NCBI GenBank assembly: GCA_041394705.1 | Contig: JAWKHS010000017.1 | Location: 1 to 64,000 of the forward strand | Length of the DNA stretch: 64,000 nt | From: Vicinamibacterales bacterium | GTDB taxonomy: Bacteria; Acidobacteriota; Vicinamibacteria; Vicinamibacterales; UBA2999 | Direction: 5' to 3' | In this document: piece by piece, positions 41,611 to 50,436 of the stretch | How positions within the stretch are numbered: the stretch's first letter is position 1 | Layout of the letters: each line of letters opens with the position of its first letter | Notes under the pieces: model-generated | Seen by the model: only the letters and a program-made list of their open reading frames with translations | Told to the model about the DNA's origin: nothing | Database searches by the model: none | Position numbers and translations under genes: made by a program

Positions 41611-43842
41611 ATGCCCACTCCCGTCTCCCATCCGCTCTTGTCCGAGCCAGCGCGTCCCCCGTGGACGCGCGTGCTGCGCTGGCTGCGCACGACGCTCGCC
41701 GGACGCCTGCTGCTCGTCGGCCTGGCCGCGAAGGTGCTCGAAGCCGCCGGCGCTGCCGTGGCCGGCGGCCGGCCGGCGTGGGTGCAGGCCCTGGACGCCG
41801 CCGGCACGCTGGCGATCGTGCTCGTCGCCGGCTATCTCGCCGCCCGCGGCGCCGCCTGGATGCGCCGTCGTCTGCTGTGGCGGGTGCGCCGGAAGCTGAT
41901 CCTGTCCTACGTGTTCGTCGGCCTCGTGCCGAGCCTGCTCATCGTCACGTTCTTCCTGACGGCCGGTCTGCTGCTCGTGCGCAGCGTCGCGAGCTACCTC
42001 GTGCAGACGCGGCTGGCGGCCCAGGCCGAGCAGGCGCGCTTCCTGGCGCAGACCACGCTGCTCGAGGTGCAGCGGGCCACGTCGCCCGCGGCCGTCCGCG
42101 AGACGCTCGAGCGCCAGCAGGCCAACGCCTCCGGGCGGTATCCGTTCCTGTCGATCGCGATCGTGCCGGCGCGGGAGGTGGCGTGTCCGGGCGGACCGGC
42201 CCCGACGGCTCCGAGCCGGGTCCCCCCGGGGGCGCTCCCGGTGACCGTGGGCTGGACGCACGTGGCGCCGCCGGCGGAGCTGCCGCGGTGGATCACGTGC
42301 GAGGGCACGGCGGGACTGGTGGCCTTCGACGCGGCGTCGGACGAGGCGCGCGCCCGCGGCATCACCGACATCCGGCTCGTCGCCCGCGCGGCGGCCATCC
42401 CGGCCACGCGCGCGCCGGGCTGGGCGGTGGTGCTGGACCTGCCCATCTCCGACGCGGTCGAACGCCGGCTGCAGCAGGAGACGGGCATCCAGTTCGGGGC
42501 CATCACCGACACACAGGAGGACGCCACGCCGCCGGTCACGGCCCGCGGCCGCGCCCTCGAGGCGCGTCCCGTCGTCGACTTCGGGTCGGGTGTGGTCGCG
42601 CAGCTGCTCCGGCGCTGGGTCGTGGTCGTGGAGCACCGCGACTGGCGCACGGGGGCCAGGGGCTCGCTCACGATGATGCTCGCGATGAACCTGGTGGACA
42701 TGTACCAGCGCATCGCGTTCCAGTCCCAGCTCAGCACCGCCCTGAACGGCCTCGCGCTGGCCGTGCTCGGGGTGCTGGGCGTGCTGTTCCTGGTGATCCA
42801 GGGCGTGGCGCTCGTGCTCGGCCTGACGCTGGCGCGGCAGATCACGGGCGCCGTCCACGACCTCTTCACGGGCACCGAGCACCTGCGCAACCGCGACTTC
42901 ACGCACGTGATTCCGGTGCGGGCGCGCGACCAGCTCGGCGAGCTGGCCGACTCCTTCAACGTGATGACGGGCGAGATCACGCGGCTGCTCTCGGACGTCG
43001 CCCAGAAGGAGCGCCTCGAGCAGGAGTTCGCGACGGCCCGCGAGATCCAGATGAAGCTCCTGCCGCACGGCCCGCTCGCCGTGCCGGGACTGGCCGTCTC
43101 GGCCTACTGCGAACCCGCGCGCGAGGTGGGCGGCGACTACTACGACGTCTTCCCGGTGGCCGACGGCGTGGTGGGGTTCCTGATCGCCGACGTCTCGGGG
43201 AAGGGCGTGGGCGCCGGGCTCTACATGGCGCAGCTCAAGGGCCTGGTGCTGTCGCTCGTGCGCCAGCACCCGTCGCCGCGCGACCTGCTCGTGGCCGTGA
43301 ACCGGGTGCTCGTCGACCGCCTGGACGGCCGCAGCTTCATCACCATGAGTTATCTCGTGGTGGACCTGCACCGCCAGGTGATGACCTACGCGCGGGCCGG
43401 CCACTGCCCGCTGCTCCTCGTGCCCGCGGCGCGCGGCGGTGCCGCGCCCCCCGTGAAGGTCCTGGCCCCGGACGGGCTCGTCGTGGGCCTGACGCTCGAC
43501 GACGGGTCGCTCTTCGAGTCCCTGCTGGAGGAGGTCACGGTTCCTCTCAGCGCCGGCGATCTCGTCGTGCTCTACACCGACGGCATGAGCGAGATGATGA
43601 ACCCGCAGCACGACTGCTACGGCGAGGCGCGGCTCGGCGAGCAGGCCGGCCGCCATCGCGATCTGCCGCTCGATCAGCTGGCGGGCCGCCTGGTGGCCGA
43701 CGTCCGCGCCTTCGGCGCAGGCGCCGGGCAGCACGACGACATGACGATGCTGCTCCTGCGGGTGGAGCAGCGCGCGGCCGGCGCCGGTGAGCCGGCCGAC
43801 CTGGCGGTCGAGGTCGCGGCCGCGGATCTGGACGGGGCCTGA
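41611..43842 (+). CDS. Membrane HAMP-PP2C (RsbU/SpoIIE-type) serine phosphatase
   Basis: This 743-aa protein has two N-terminal membrane segments (about 25-80), another at about 95-125, a large periplasmic sensor region, a last membrane helix (about 375-405), a HAMP domain (about 405-455) and a SpoIIE-type PP2C phosphatase (about 475-720): EIQMKLLPHG, GGDYYDVF (metal Asp), IADVSGKGVGAGLYMA, YTDGMSEMMN and GQHDDMTMLLLR. Such enzymes dephosphorylate anti-anti-sigma factors in partner-switching stress control, but no such partner is in the window. The stop overlaps the RNase III start (TGATG). No good ribosome site precedes the chosen ATG. Confidence 0.88.
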   Translation: MPTPVSHPLLSEPARPPWTRVLRWLRTTLAGRLLLVGLAAKVLEAAGAAVAGGRPAWVQALDAAGTLAIVLVAGYLAARGAAWMRRRLLWRVRRKLILSYVFVGLVPSLLIVTFFLTAGLLLVRSVASYLVQTRLAAQAEQARFLAQTTLLEVQRATSPAAVRETLERQQANASGRYPFLSIAIVPAREVACPGGPAPTAPSRVPPGALPVTVGWTHVAPPAELPRWITCEGTAGLVAFDAASDEARARGITDIRLVARAAAIPATRAPGWAVVLDLPISDAVERRLQQETGIQFGAITDTQEDATPPVTARGRALEARPVVDFGSGVVAQLLRRWVVVVEHRDWRTGARGSLTMMLAMNLVDMYQRIAFQSQLSTALNGLALAVLGVLGVLFLVIQGVALVLGLTLARQITGAVHDLFTGTEHLRNRDFTHVIPVRARDQLGELADSFNVMTGEITRLLSDVAQKERLEQEFATAREIQMKLLPHGPLAVPGLAVSAYCEPAREVGGDYYDVFPVADGVVGFLIADVSGKGVGAGLYMAQLKGLVLSLVRQHPSPRDLLVAVNRVLVDRLDGRSFITMSYLVVDLHRQVMTYARAGHCPLLLVPAARGGAAPPVKVLAPDGLVVGLTLDDGSLFESLLEEVTVPLSAGDLVVLYTDGMSEMMNPQHDCYGEARLGEQAGRHRDLPLDQLAGRLVADVRAFGAGAGQHDDMTMLLLRVEQRAAGAGEPADLAVEVAAADLDGA

Positions 43843-44795
43843 TGTCCGACGTGGAGATCGTCTTCCGGACGCAGTCGGAGATCGAAGCCTCCGTCGTCCA
43901 GGCGCTGCTCGAGAGCCAGGGCCTGGACGTGGTGCGGCTCGCCGGACCGCCGGCGAACGTGTTCGCGTTCGCGGTCACGCCGCTCGGCGAGATCCGGATC
44001 GGCGTGCCGGCCGAGCAGGCCGAGGCCGCGCGCCGCGCGCTCGTGAGTCACGGGGACGCCGGCAGCGCGGCCATCACCGTGCCGAAGGCGGCGCAGCTCG
44101 GCGACGTGGAGGGCCGGCTCGGCTACACCTTCCGCGATCGCGGACTCCTCGAACACGCCCTGACGCACAAGTCCCGCGCGGCGGAGGACCCGAGCGGCGG
44201 GGTCGTGGACAACGAGTCGCTGGAGTTCCTGGGCGACGCCGTGCTGGGCTTCGCGATCGCCGACATCCTCTACCGCGAGTTCCCCGAGTACTCGGAGGGG
44301 CCGAAGTCGAAGGCGAAGGCCTCCCTCGTCTCCACCGCGGCCCTGGCCACGATCAGCCGCCGCCTCGGGCTGGGCGACGACCTCCTGCTCGGCCGCGGCG
44401 AGGACAAGACCGGGGGCCGCACCAAGCCGGCGCTGCTCGCCGACGTGCTCGAGGCCGTCATCGCCGCCATCTATCTCGACGGCGGCATCGAGCGCGCGCG
44501 GGCGTTCATCGAGCGGGCGTGGCGGCCGCTGCTGCGCGACGTGCGCGAGACCGGCACGCTCGAGGGCGATCCGAAGTCCGCGCTGCAGGAGCGGCTCCAG
44601 GCCGCGGGCCGATCCCTTCCGGCCTACCGCATCGCGCGGGAGTCGGGGCCCGACCACGACAAGCGCTTCCACGTGGACGTCGTGATCGACGGCGAGGTGG
44701 TGTCGTCAGGGGCCGGGCGCACGAAGAAGGCGGCCGAGCAGCAGGCGGCCCGCCTGGCGCTGGCCGCGCTCTCCGGTGTCCCTGGTCCGGACTAG
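43842..44795 (+). CDS. rnc: Ribonuclease III with N-terminal DUF2007-like domain
   Basis: This 317-aa protein is a normal RNase III (about 85-310) preceded by a DUF2007-like signalling domain (1-75: VEIVFRTQSEIEASVVQALL, IRIGVPAEQAEAARRAL). The nuclease signature NESLEFLGDAV holds E128 and D132; the second catalytic pair is D201 and E204 (DVLEAVIAAIYLDGG). The dsRNA-binding domain is at about 243-312. RNase III processes rRNA and structured mRNA. The gene overlaps the phosphatase stop codon, so its translation is tied to a signalling protein, and the extra domain could bring a signal to RNA cleavage. Confidence 0.92.
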   Translation: MSDVEIVFRTQSEIEASVVQALLESQGLDVVRLAGPPANVFAFAVTPLGEIRIGVPAEQAEAARRALVSHGDAGSAAITVPKAAQLGDVEGRLGYTFRDRGLLEHALTHKSRAAEDPSGGVVDNESLEFLGDAVLGFAIADILYREFPEYSEGPKSKAKASLVSTAALATISRRLGLGDDLLLGRGEDKTGGRTKPALLADVLEAVIAAIYLDGGIERARAFIERAWRPLLRDVRETGTLEGDPKSALQERLQAAGRSLPAYRIARESGPDHDKRFHVDVVIDGEVVSSGAGRTKKAAEQQAARLALAALSGVPGPD

Positions 44796-45931
44796 TCGAT
44801 CTCGATGATGCCCCAGGGCTTCCGCTCGGGGGCGCCGGCGGCGGCGAAGCCGCGGTCGGTGTGCGGCAGCCGCGCGAAGGCGTACTGCTGGACCTCGCGG
44901 GCCACGTCGTCCACGCCCGGCGGCATCGACCGCGCATGGAGGCGCACCCACAGGCGCAGCACCGGATCGACGAAGCTGTATCGCTTCTGACGGGACGCCA
45001 CAAGGTCCACGTCTTCGAGCCAGGAGAGATAGTCCTTCGTGGAGCCGGGCGTCCGGCGGAGCCGGAGCGAAATCTCGGTGAGCGTCAGCGGCTCCTCTTC
45101 CGCCAGGATCTCGAGGATGGCCTTGAGCGCGCCGTAGCCGCGTGCCCGGTGCAGCCGGAGCTCGTAGCGGTACCCGCACCACGCCGTCAGCGCGCCGTCG
45201 GAGGTCAGCAGCGCCGTGAGCGCGCTGATCGGATCGCCACCGCGCTGGCTCATCGACGCGCAGGCGTCGCCCAGCGCCCGGACGTACGCCGCGCGCCCGT
45301 CGGCCAGCGCGTGGATGGTGGCCGCGAGTTCCTCGCGGTCGGCGGCGCCGGCCGCATCCGACGGCGGCAGCATGGCGCCGACGTCGCCCACGGCGAGCGG
45401 CGGGAGCTGCACCACCTCGAAGCGCGCCGCCGCGTCGCGCAGGGCGCGGTGCGTCCGCGCCACGTAGCGGCTCGAGCAGACGAAGCGGTTGGGGCTGTCG
45501 GCGACGGCCTCGACCAGCTCGCGCAGCACGTGCCGCAGGCCGGGGAAGTTCTCGAACGTCTTCAGCTCGAGCACTTCGTCGAGCAGGAACGTCGCCGCGT
45601 GGCCGTCGGGCGTCCGCGCGCGCTGGAGGAACGCCAGCGTGCGATCGAACGCGTCGCGCGCGCTGGCCGGCGTGCCGGCGTCGTCGCGCGGCGCGCCGGA
45701 ATCCACGAACGGCGAGGCCGCGACGAGCGCGGCATGGAAGCGTTCGGGCGTGCTCGCCGAGCGCTCCACGTCCACGTACTGGCAGCTGCCGCGGCCGAAG
45801 CGATCGGCGAGGCCGTGGAGCAGCGTGGTGCGCCCCGTGCCGCAGCCGCCGATCACGACGGGAACGCGCGACGGCGTCGCGTCGAGCGACGCGACGACGC
45901 GGCGTTCGAGGCCGGCGTGAGGCGTCATCAT
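44792..45931 (-). CDS. Archaeal-ATPase-like P-loop protein with C-terminal winged helix
   Basis: This 379-aa protein has a P-loop at 28-36 (GGCGTGRTT) in which the usual Lys is Arg (R34), a Walker B ATFLLDEVL (about 113-121), SSRYVARTHRALRD and a C-terminal winged-helix region (LAEEEPLTLTEISLRLRRTP then a basic wing and FVDPVLRLWVRLH). This is the layout of archaeal-type AAA ATPases of unknown role, some linked to mobile DNA or toxin systems; none is next to it. It ends 4 nt inside the RNase III gene, convergent. The two ATGs at 45926-45931 are both possible. Confidence 0.78.
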   Translation of the reverse strand: MMTPHAGLERRVVASLDATPSRVPVVIGGCGTGRTTLLHGLADRFGRGSCQYVDVERSASTPERFHAALVAASPFVDSGAPRDDAGTPASARDAFDRTLAFLQRARTPDGHAATFLLDEVLELKTFENFPGLRHVLRELVEAVADSPNRFVCSSRYVARTHRALRDAAARFEVVQLPPLAVGDVGAMLPPSDAAGAADREELAATIHALADGRAAYVRALGDACASMSQRGGDPISALTALLTSDGALTAWCGYRYELRLHRARGYGALKAILEILAEEEPLTLTEISLRLRRTPGSTKDYLSWLEDVDLVASRQKRYSFVDPVLRLWVRLHARSMPPGVDDVAREVQQYAFARLPHTDRGFAAAGAPERKPWGIIEID

Positions 45932-46054
45932 GATGGGCGACCGATCCGTGGAGGCAGCGAGTCGGTGGGTGCGAGGTCGTGACTCAGAGCGGCGAGCGTG
46001 ACGACGATGCGCATATGCCGTGGCGCGCGGGGGGAGAGTCGCGCGAAGGAGTAG

Positions 46055-46083
46055 AAACTAAGCAGGTCACGCCGCCTTGTCAA
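46055..46083 (-). promoter_or_regulatory. Sigma-70-like promoter facing the ATPase gene
   Basis: On the minus strand TTGACA (46078-46083), 17-nt spacer and TAGTTT (46055-46060). The -35 is a perfect consensus; the -10 is weak. It would give a leader of about 115 nt. Confidence 0.5.
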
Positions 46084-46103
46084 CGTGAATCTCGGTACGA
46101 AAA

Positions 46104-46116
46104 GAGTTGACAACTC
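46104..46116 (+). promoter_or_regulatory. Palindrome containing a TTGACA -35 facing purA
   Basis: GAGTTG-A-CAACTC is a perfect 6+6 repeat and contains TTGACA (46107-46112). A regulator bound here would block the purA-side -35. No good -10 follows at 17 nt. Confidence 0.4.
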
Positions 46117-46258
46117 CGCGCGTCGCGCGCTTGCGTTTCGAATTGCGACACACCGGGCGCGCGTGACTGGCGCGCGGCGATGCCCTGCACTATCCTGTGG
46201 CGTCGGCTGGACCGGCGGCGCGTGTGCCGCCGGACGCTCGCGCGAGTATCGAGAACGC

Positions 46259-47556
<1,298 letters not shown>

Positions 47557-47557
<1 letters not shown>

Positions 47558-47646
47558 CGGATCGGGGCCCGGGGCCCGGGGCCCGGGAGCGGGGCGGAGC
47601 GTCAAGCGGTAGCGCCAGACCCATCGGGTCCGAAGCCCCGATCCGT
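47557..47646. terminator. Long inverted repeat between convergent purA and PilZ genes
   Basis: ACGGATCGGGGC (47557-47568) pairs perfectly with GCCCCGATCCGT (47635-47646), and the GGGGCCC repeats inside can fold further. It starts at the last base of purA and ends at the PilZ stop codon, so it could act as a bidirectional terminator or mRNA 3'-end stabiliser. No U-tract follows. Confidence 0.5.
47562..47589. repeat. Four heptanucleotide tandem units after purA
   Basis: TCGGGGC, CCGGGGC, CCGGGGC and CCGGGAG follow each other without gaps. They are the same 7-base unit as at 8562-8596, again right after a stop codon and between convergent genes. Confidence 0.7.
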
Positions 47647-48293
47647 CAGCTCCTGCGGTGCTTCTCGCAGAAGATGCTGAGCGCCTCGGCGTTGGCCCCG
47701 GGGAACTCGATGCCGGCGCGGTAGCGGGGCGGCATGTTCTTGGGCATCTCGAAGGCGGCCCAGGCCACCGTGCCCACGGTGCGCACGATGCCGCGGGCGT
47801 CCGCGAACGAGACGCGCACCCGCTGATTCGGCTTGAGCGAGAAGGGCGCGAGCACCTGCGCGCCCAGGATTGAGAGATCCACGAGCGCCGCCGGATCGCC
47901 GTCCACCAGGACCTCGGTGCCTTCCGCGATCCGGACGCGCGCGGCGCGGCGGACGCCGTGCTGGATGGGGGTGACGGCCGGACCGGCGTTCGAGGCCGCA
48001 GCCGGCCGCCGCACGCCCGAGGGGCGGGGTCCGGTGTCGTGCGCGACCACGCGGACCTCGCACTCGGCCAGCGTGGGATCGTCCTTCACGCGGCCGATGA
48101 GGGCGACGCCGCGCGACGTGCCCGAGAACTCGCGTTCCACGGCGACGATGCGGGGCCGGTGCCGGAAGATGTGCTCCAGCGCCTCGATGGCCTCGTCGTC
48201 GGTGAAGCTGTGCACCCGGCCGCCGGACTCGAAGCGCGCCGAGAGCGTCTGCAGCGTGTGCTCGGGACCGATGACGACGATGGTGGCCGACAC
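47646..48293 (-). CDS. PilZ-domain protein (cyclic-di-GMP receptor) with receiver-like N-terminus
   Basis: This 215-aa protein has a receiver-like first half (MSATIVVIGPEHTLQTLSAR) and a PilZ domain (about 113-205) with both c-di-GMP motifs: RRAAR (RxxxR) and DLSILGA (D/N-x-S-x-x-G). It should bind cyclic-di-GMP and relay it to motility, polysaccharide or secretion machinery. The start is GTG, with GGAG about 10 nt upstream. Confidence 0.88.
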   Translation of the reverse strand: MSATIVVIGPEHTLQTLSARFESGGRVHSFTDDEAIEALEHIFRHRPRIVAVEREFSGTSRGVALIGRVKDDPTLAECEVRVVAHDTGPRPSGVRRPAAASNAGPAVTPIQHGVRRAARVRIAEGTEVLVDGDPAALVDLSILGAQVLAPFSLKPNQRVRVSFADARGIVRTVGTVAWAAFEMPKNMPPRYRAGIEFPGANAEALSIFCEKHRRS

Positions 48294-48430
48294 TACCGCG
48301 GCTCCACGGGGACGGCGGGGACGTGGGCGCCGGCCGCCGGCTCGCGGCGGACGGCTGTGTGCGGTCGTGTGCCCATCGATGCCTGTTCGCAGTGTAGGCC
48401 AGCGGCGACGGCCGTCGCAATCGCCGCGAG

Positions 48431-48436
48431 TACAAT
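48431..48436 (+). promoter_or_regulatory. -10 element 6 nt before the ABC ATPase gene
   Basis: TACAAT is followed by CCCGCC and the ATG. Transcription would start at the ATG itself, predicting a leaderless mRNA; no ribosome site is present. Confidence 0.5.
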
Positions 48437-48442
48437 CCCGCC

Positions 48443-49375
48443 ATGCCCGACGACGTCGCGCTGGCCTGCCGCCGCGTGGTCAAGCGGTTCGGCGACGTCG
48501 TGGCCGTGGACGGGCTCGATCTGGAGGTGCGCCGCGGCGAGTGCTTCGGCCTGCTCGGGCCGAACGGCGCGGGCAAGACCACCACCATCGAGATGCTCGA
48601 GGGCCTGCAGACGCCCGATGCCGGCGAGGTGGTGGTGCTCGGCCAGCGCTGGCACGAGGCCGGTGCGGCGCTCAGGGCGCGGCTCGGCGTCCAGCTCCAG
48701 GAGACGCAGCTCTCCGAGAAGCTGTCGGTGCTCGAGACCCTGCGCCTGTTCCGGTCCTTCTACACATCCGGGCCCAGCGTCGGCCAGCTCCTGGCGCTGG
48801 TCGGCCTGGAGGCGAAGCGCGACCAGTGGGTGGGCAAGCTGTCGGGCGGCCAGCGGCAGCGCCTGTCGATAGCGTGCGCCATGGCCGGCCGTCCCGAGGT
48901 GCTGTTCCTGGACGAACCCACGACCGGCCTGGACCCGCAGTCGCGGCTGCAGCTGTGGGAGGTGCTCGGACGCTTCCGGGACGAGGGAGGGACGATCCTG
49001 CTCACGACCCACTACATGGACGAGGCTGCCACGCTCGCCGATCGGGTCGGCATCGTGGACCGCGGGCGCCTCATCGCCCTCGGTACGCCCGCCTCGCTCG
49101 TGCAGTCGATTGGCGCCGCGCACGTCGTGACGGTGCGGCTGGAGCGGGGCGCGCCGCCGCCCATGCCCGTCCTGGCCGCCCTGCCGGGCGCCGTCGAGGC
49201 GCACGTCGAGGGCGACGTGGTGACGATCGGCAGCGGCGCCATCCACGAGACGGTGCCGGCCGTCCTGGCGGCGCTGGCCGCCTCGGGCGCCGTCGTCGGC
49301 GACCTCACCACCCACAGCCCGACGCTCGAGGACGTGTTCGTGTCCCTCACAGGCAGGCATCTCCGTGACGACTGA
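48443..49375 (+). CDS. ABC transporter ATP-binding protein (ABC-2 export type)
   Basis: This 310-aa ATPase has Walker A GPNGAGKTT (38-46), the LSGGQ signature, Walker B VLFLDEPTTGLD and the H-loop TTHYMDEA, plus a C-terminal extension typical of drug- or lipid-export ATPases of the NodI/DrrA kind. It pairs with the permease gene that overlaps its end by 11 nt. Confidence 0.93.
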   Translation: MPDDVALACRRVVKRFGDVVAVDGLDLEVRRGECFGLLGPNGAGKTTTIEMLEGLQTPDAGEVVVLGQRWHEAGAALRARLGVQLQETQLSEKLSVLETLRLFRSFYTSGPSVGQLLALVGLEAKRDQWVGKLSGGQRQRLSIACAMAGRPEVLFLDEPTTGLDPQSRLQLWEVLGRFRDEGGTILLTTHYMDEAATLADRVGIVDRGRLIALGTPASLVQSIGAAHVVTVRLERGAPPPMPVLAALPGAVEAHVEGDVVTIGSGAIHETVPAVLAALAASGAVVGDLTTHSPTLEDVFVSLTGRHLRDD

Positions 49376-50420
49376 CCCCGGCGCCCCGTCCGAACGGCTG
49401 CATCCGCTGCGCGAGCTCACGCTCGTCAGGATGCGGGAGTTCCTGCGCGAGCCCGAAGCCGTGTTCTGGGTGTTCCTGTTCCCGGTGGTGATGGCGTGCG
49501 CGCTCGGGGTGGCCTTCCGCGCGCGCGGCGAGGAGCCCGTGATCGTGGGCATGTCGCCCGCGGCGCCGGCGGCCCGGATCGCGGCGCTCGAGGACGGTGG
49601 CGGGTTCCTCGTCCGCGAGGTGGCCCGCGCCGACGTCGAACGCGCGCTGCGCGACGGCGTCGTCCAGGTGTACGTGACCGACGACGAGCCTCCCGTCTAC
49701 CGCTTCGATCCCGGGCGCGCCGAGAGCCGCGTGGCCCGCCTGGCGGTGGACGCGGCGCTCCAGGCCGCGGCGGGCCGACGCGATGCCTTCGTCCCGCGCC
49801 AGGACACCGTGCGGGCGGTGGGCTCGCGCTACATCGACTGGCTCGTTCCGGGGCTGCTCGGCATGAACATCATGGGCACGGGCATGTGGAGCACGAGCTT
49901 CGCCATCGTCACGGCGCGCACGCGCAAGCTCCTCAAGCGCCTCGCCGCCACGCCGATGCCGCGCACCTACTACCTGGCGTCGCTCGTGATCAGCCGGCTG
50001 GTGTATCTGGCCGGCGAGGCCGGCCTGCTGCTGGTCTTCGCATGGCTGGTGTTCGGCGTGGCCGTCCACGGGAGCCTGCTGGCGCTCGCGGCCGTGTCCG
50101 TCGCCGGAGCGCTCGCGTTCGGCGGCGTGGCGCTCCTGACCTCCAGCCGTGCGAGGACGATCGAGGGCGTGTCGGGGCTGCTGAACCTGGTGATGGTGCC
50201 GATGTGGGTGTTCTCGGGCGTGTTCTTCGCCTCGTCGAACTTCCCGGACGCCATGCAGCCGTTCATCCGGGTCCTGCCGCTGACCGCGCTGAACGACGCG
50301 CTGCGCGCGGTGATGAACGACGGCGCGCCGCTGACGGCGGTCTGGCGGGAACTGGCGGTGCTGGGCGCGTGGGGCGGCGTGTCCTCCGCGGCGGCCCTCC
50401 GGCTGTTCCGGTGGACCTAG
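49365..50420 (+). CDS. ABC-2 type permease
   Basis: This 351-aa membrane protein has one N-terminal hydrophobic segment (about 33-52), a periplasmic loop of about 110 residues and five C-terminal segments (about 160-345) containing the family block MWVFSGVFF. The start is GTG inside the ATPase gene. Together the two form a small exporter of unknown substrate. Confidence 0.9.
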   Translation: MTTDPGAPSERLHPLRELTLVRMREFLREPEAVFWVFLFPVVMACALGVAFRARGEEPVIVGMSPAAPAARIAALEDGGGFLVREVARADVERALRDGVVQVYVTDDEPPVYRFDPGRAESRVARLAVDAALQAAAGRRDAFVPRQDTVRAVGSRYIDWLVPGLLGMNIMGTGMWSTSFAIVTARTRKLLKRLAATPMPRTYYLASLVISRLVYLAGEAGLLLVFAWLVFGVAVHGSLLALAAVSVAGALAFGGVALLTSSRARTIEGVSGLLNLVMVPMWVFSGVFFASSNFPDAMQPFIRVLPLTALNDALRAVMNDGAPLTAVWRELAVLGAWGGVSSAAALRLFRWT

Positions 50421-50436
50421 GCGCGGACCGGCCGGC

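Larger units (their letters stand above)
45932..46258. other. 327-nt intergenic region between the ATPase and purA
   Basis: No gene is visible. It is AT-richer than its surroundings around 46040-46150 and carries a divergent pair of TTGACA elements (46078-46083 minus, 46107-46112 plus) and a GAGTTG-A-CAACTC palindrome (46104-46116). Confidence 0.6.

Noticed and set aside
40368..43790. Very long plus-strand frame across the cystathionine-synthase and phosphatase genes
   Set aside because: Its translation is Arg/Gly/His-rich without family motifs, and well-supported genes occupy other frames; it is a high-GC shadow, as are the long frames at 9425-11125, 13016-15463, 20827-22818 and 50417-54433.
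45932..46258. Upstream extension of purA to 46085
   Set aside because: PurA proteins begin at MNIVVLG; the extension is Arg/Ala-rich and crosses the palindrome and promoter elements.
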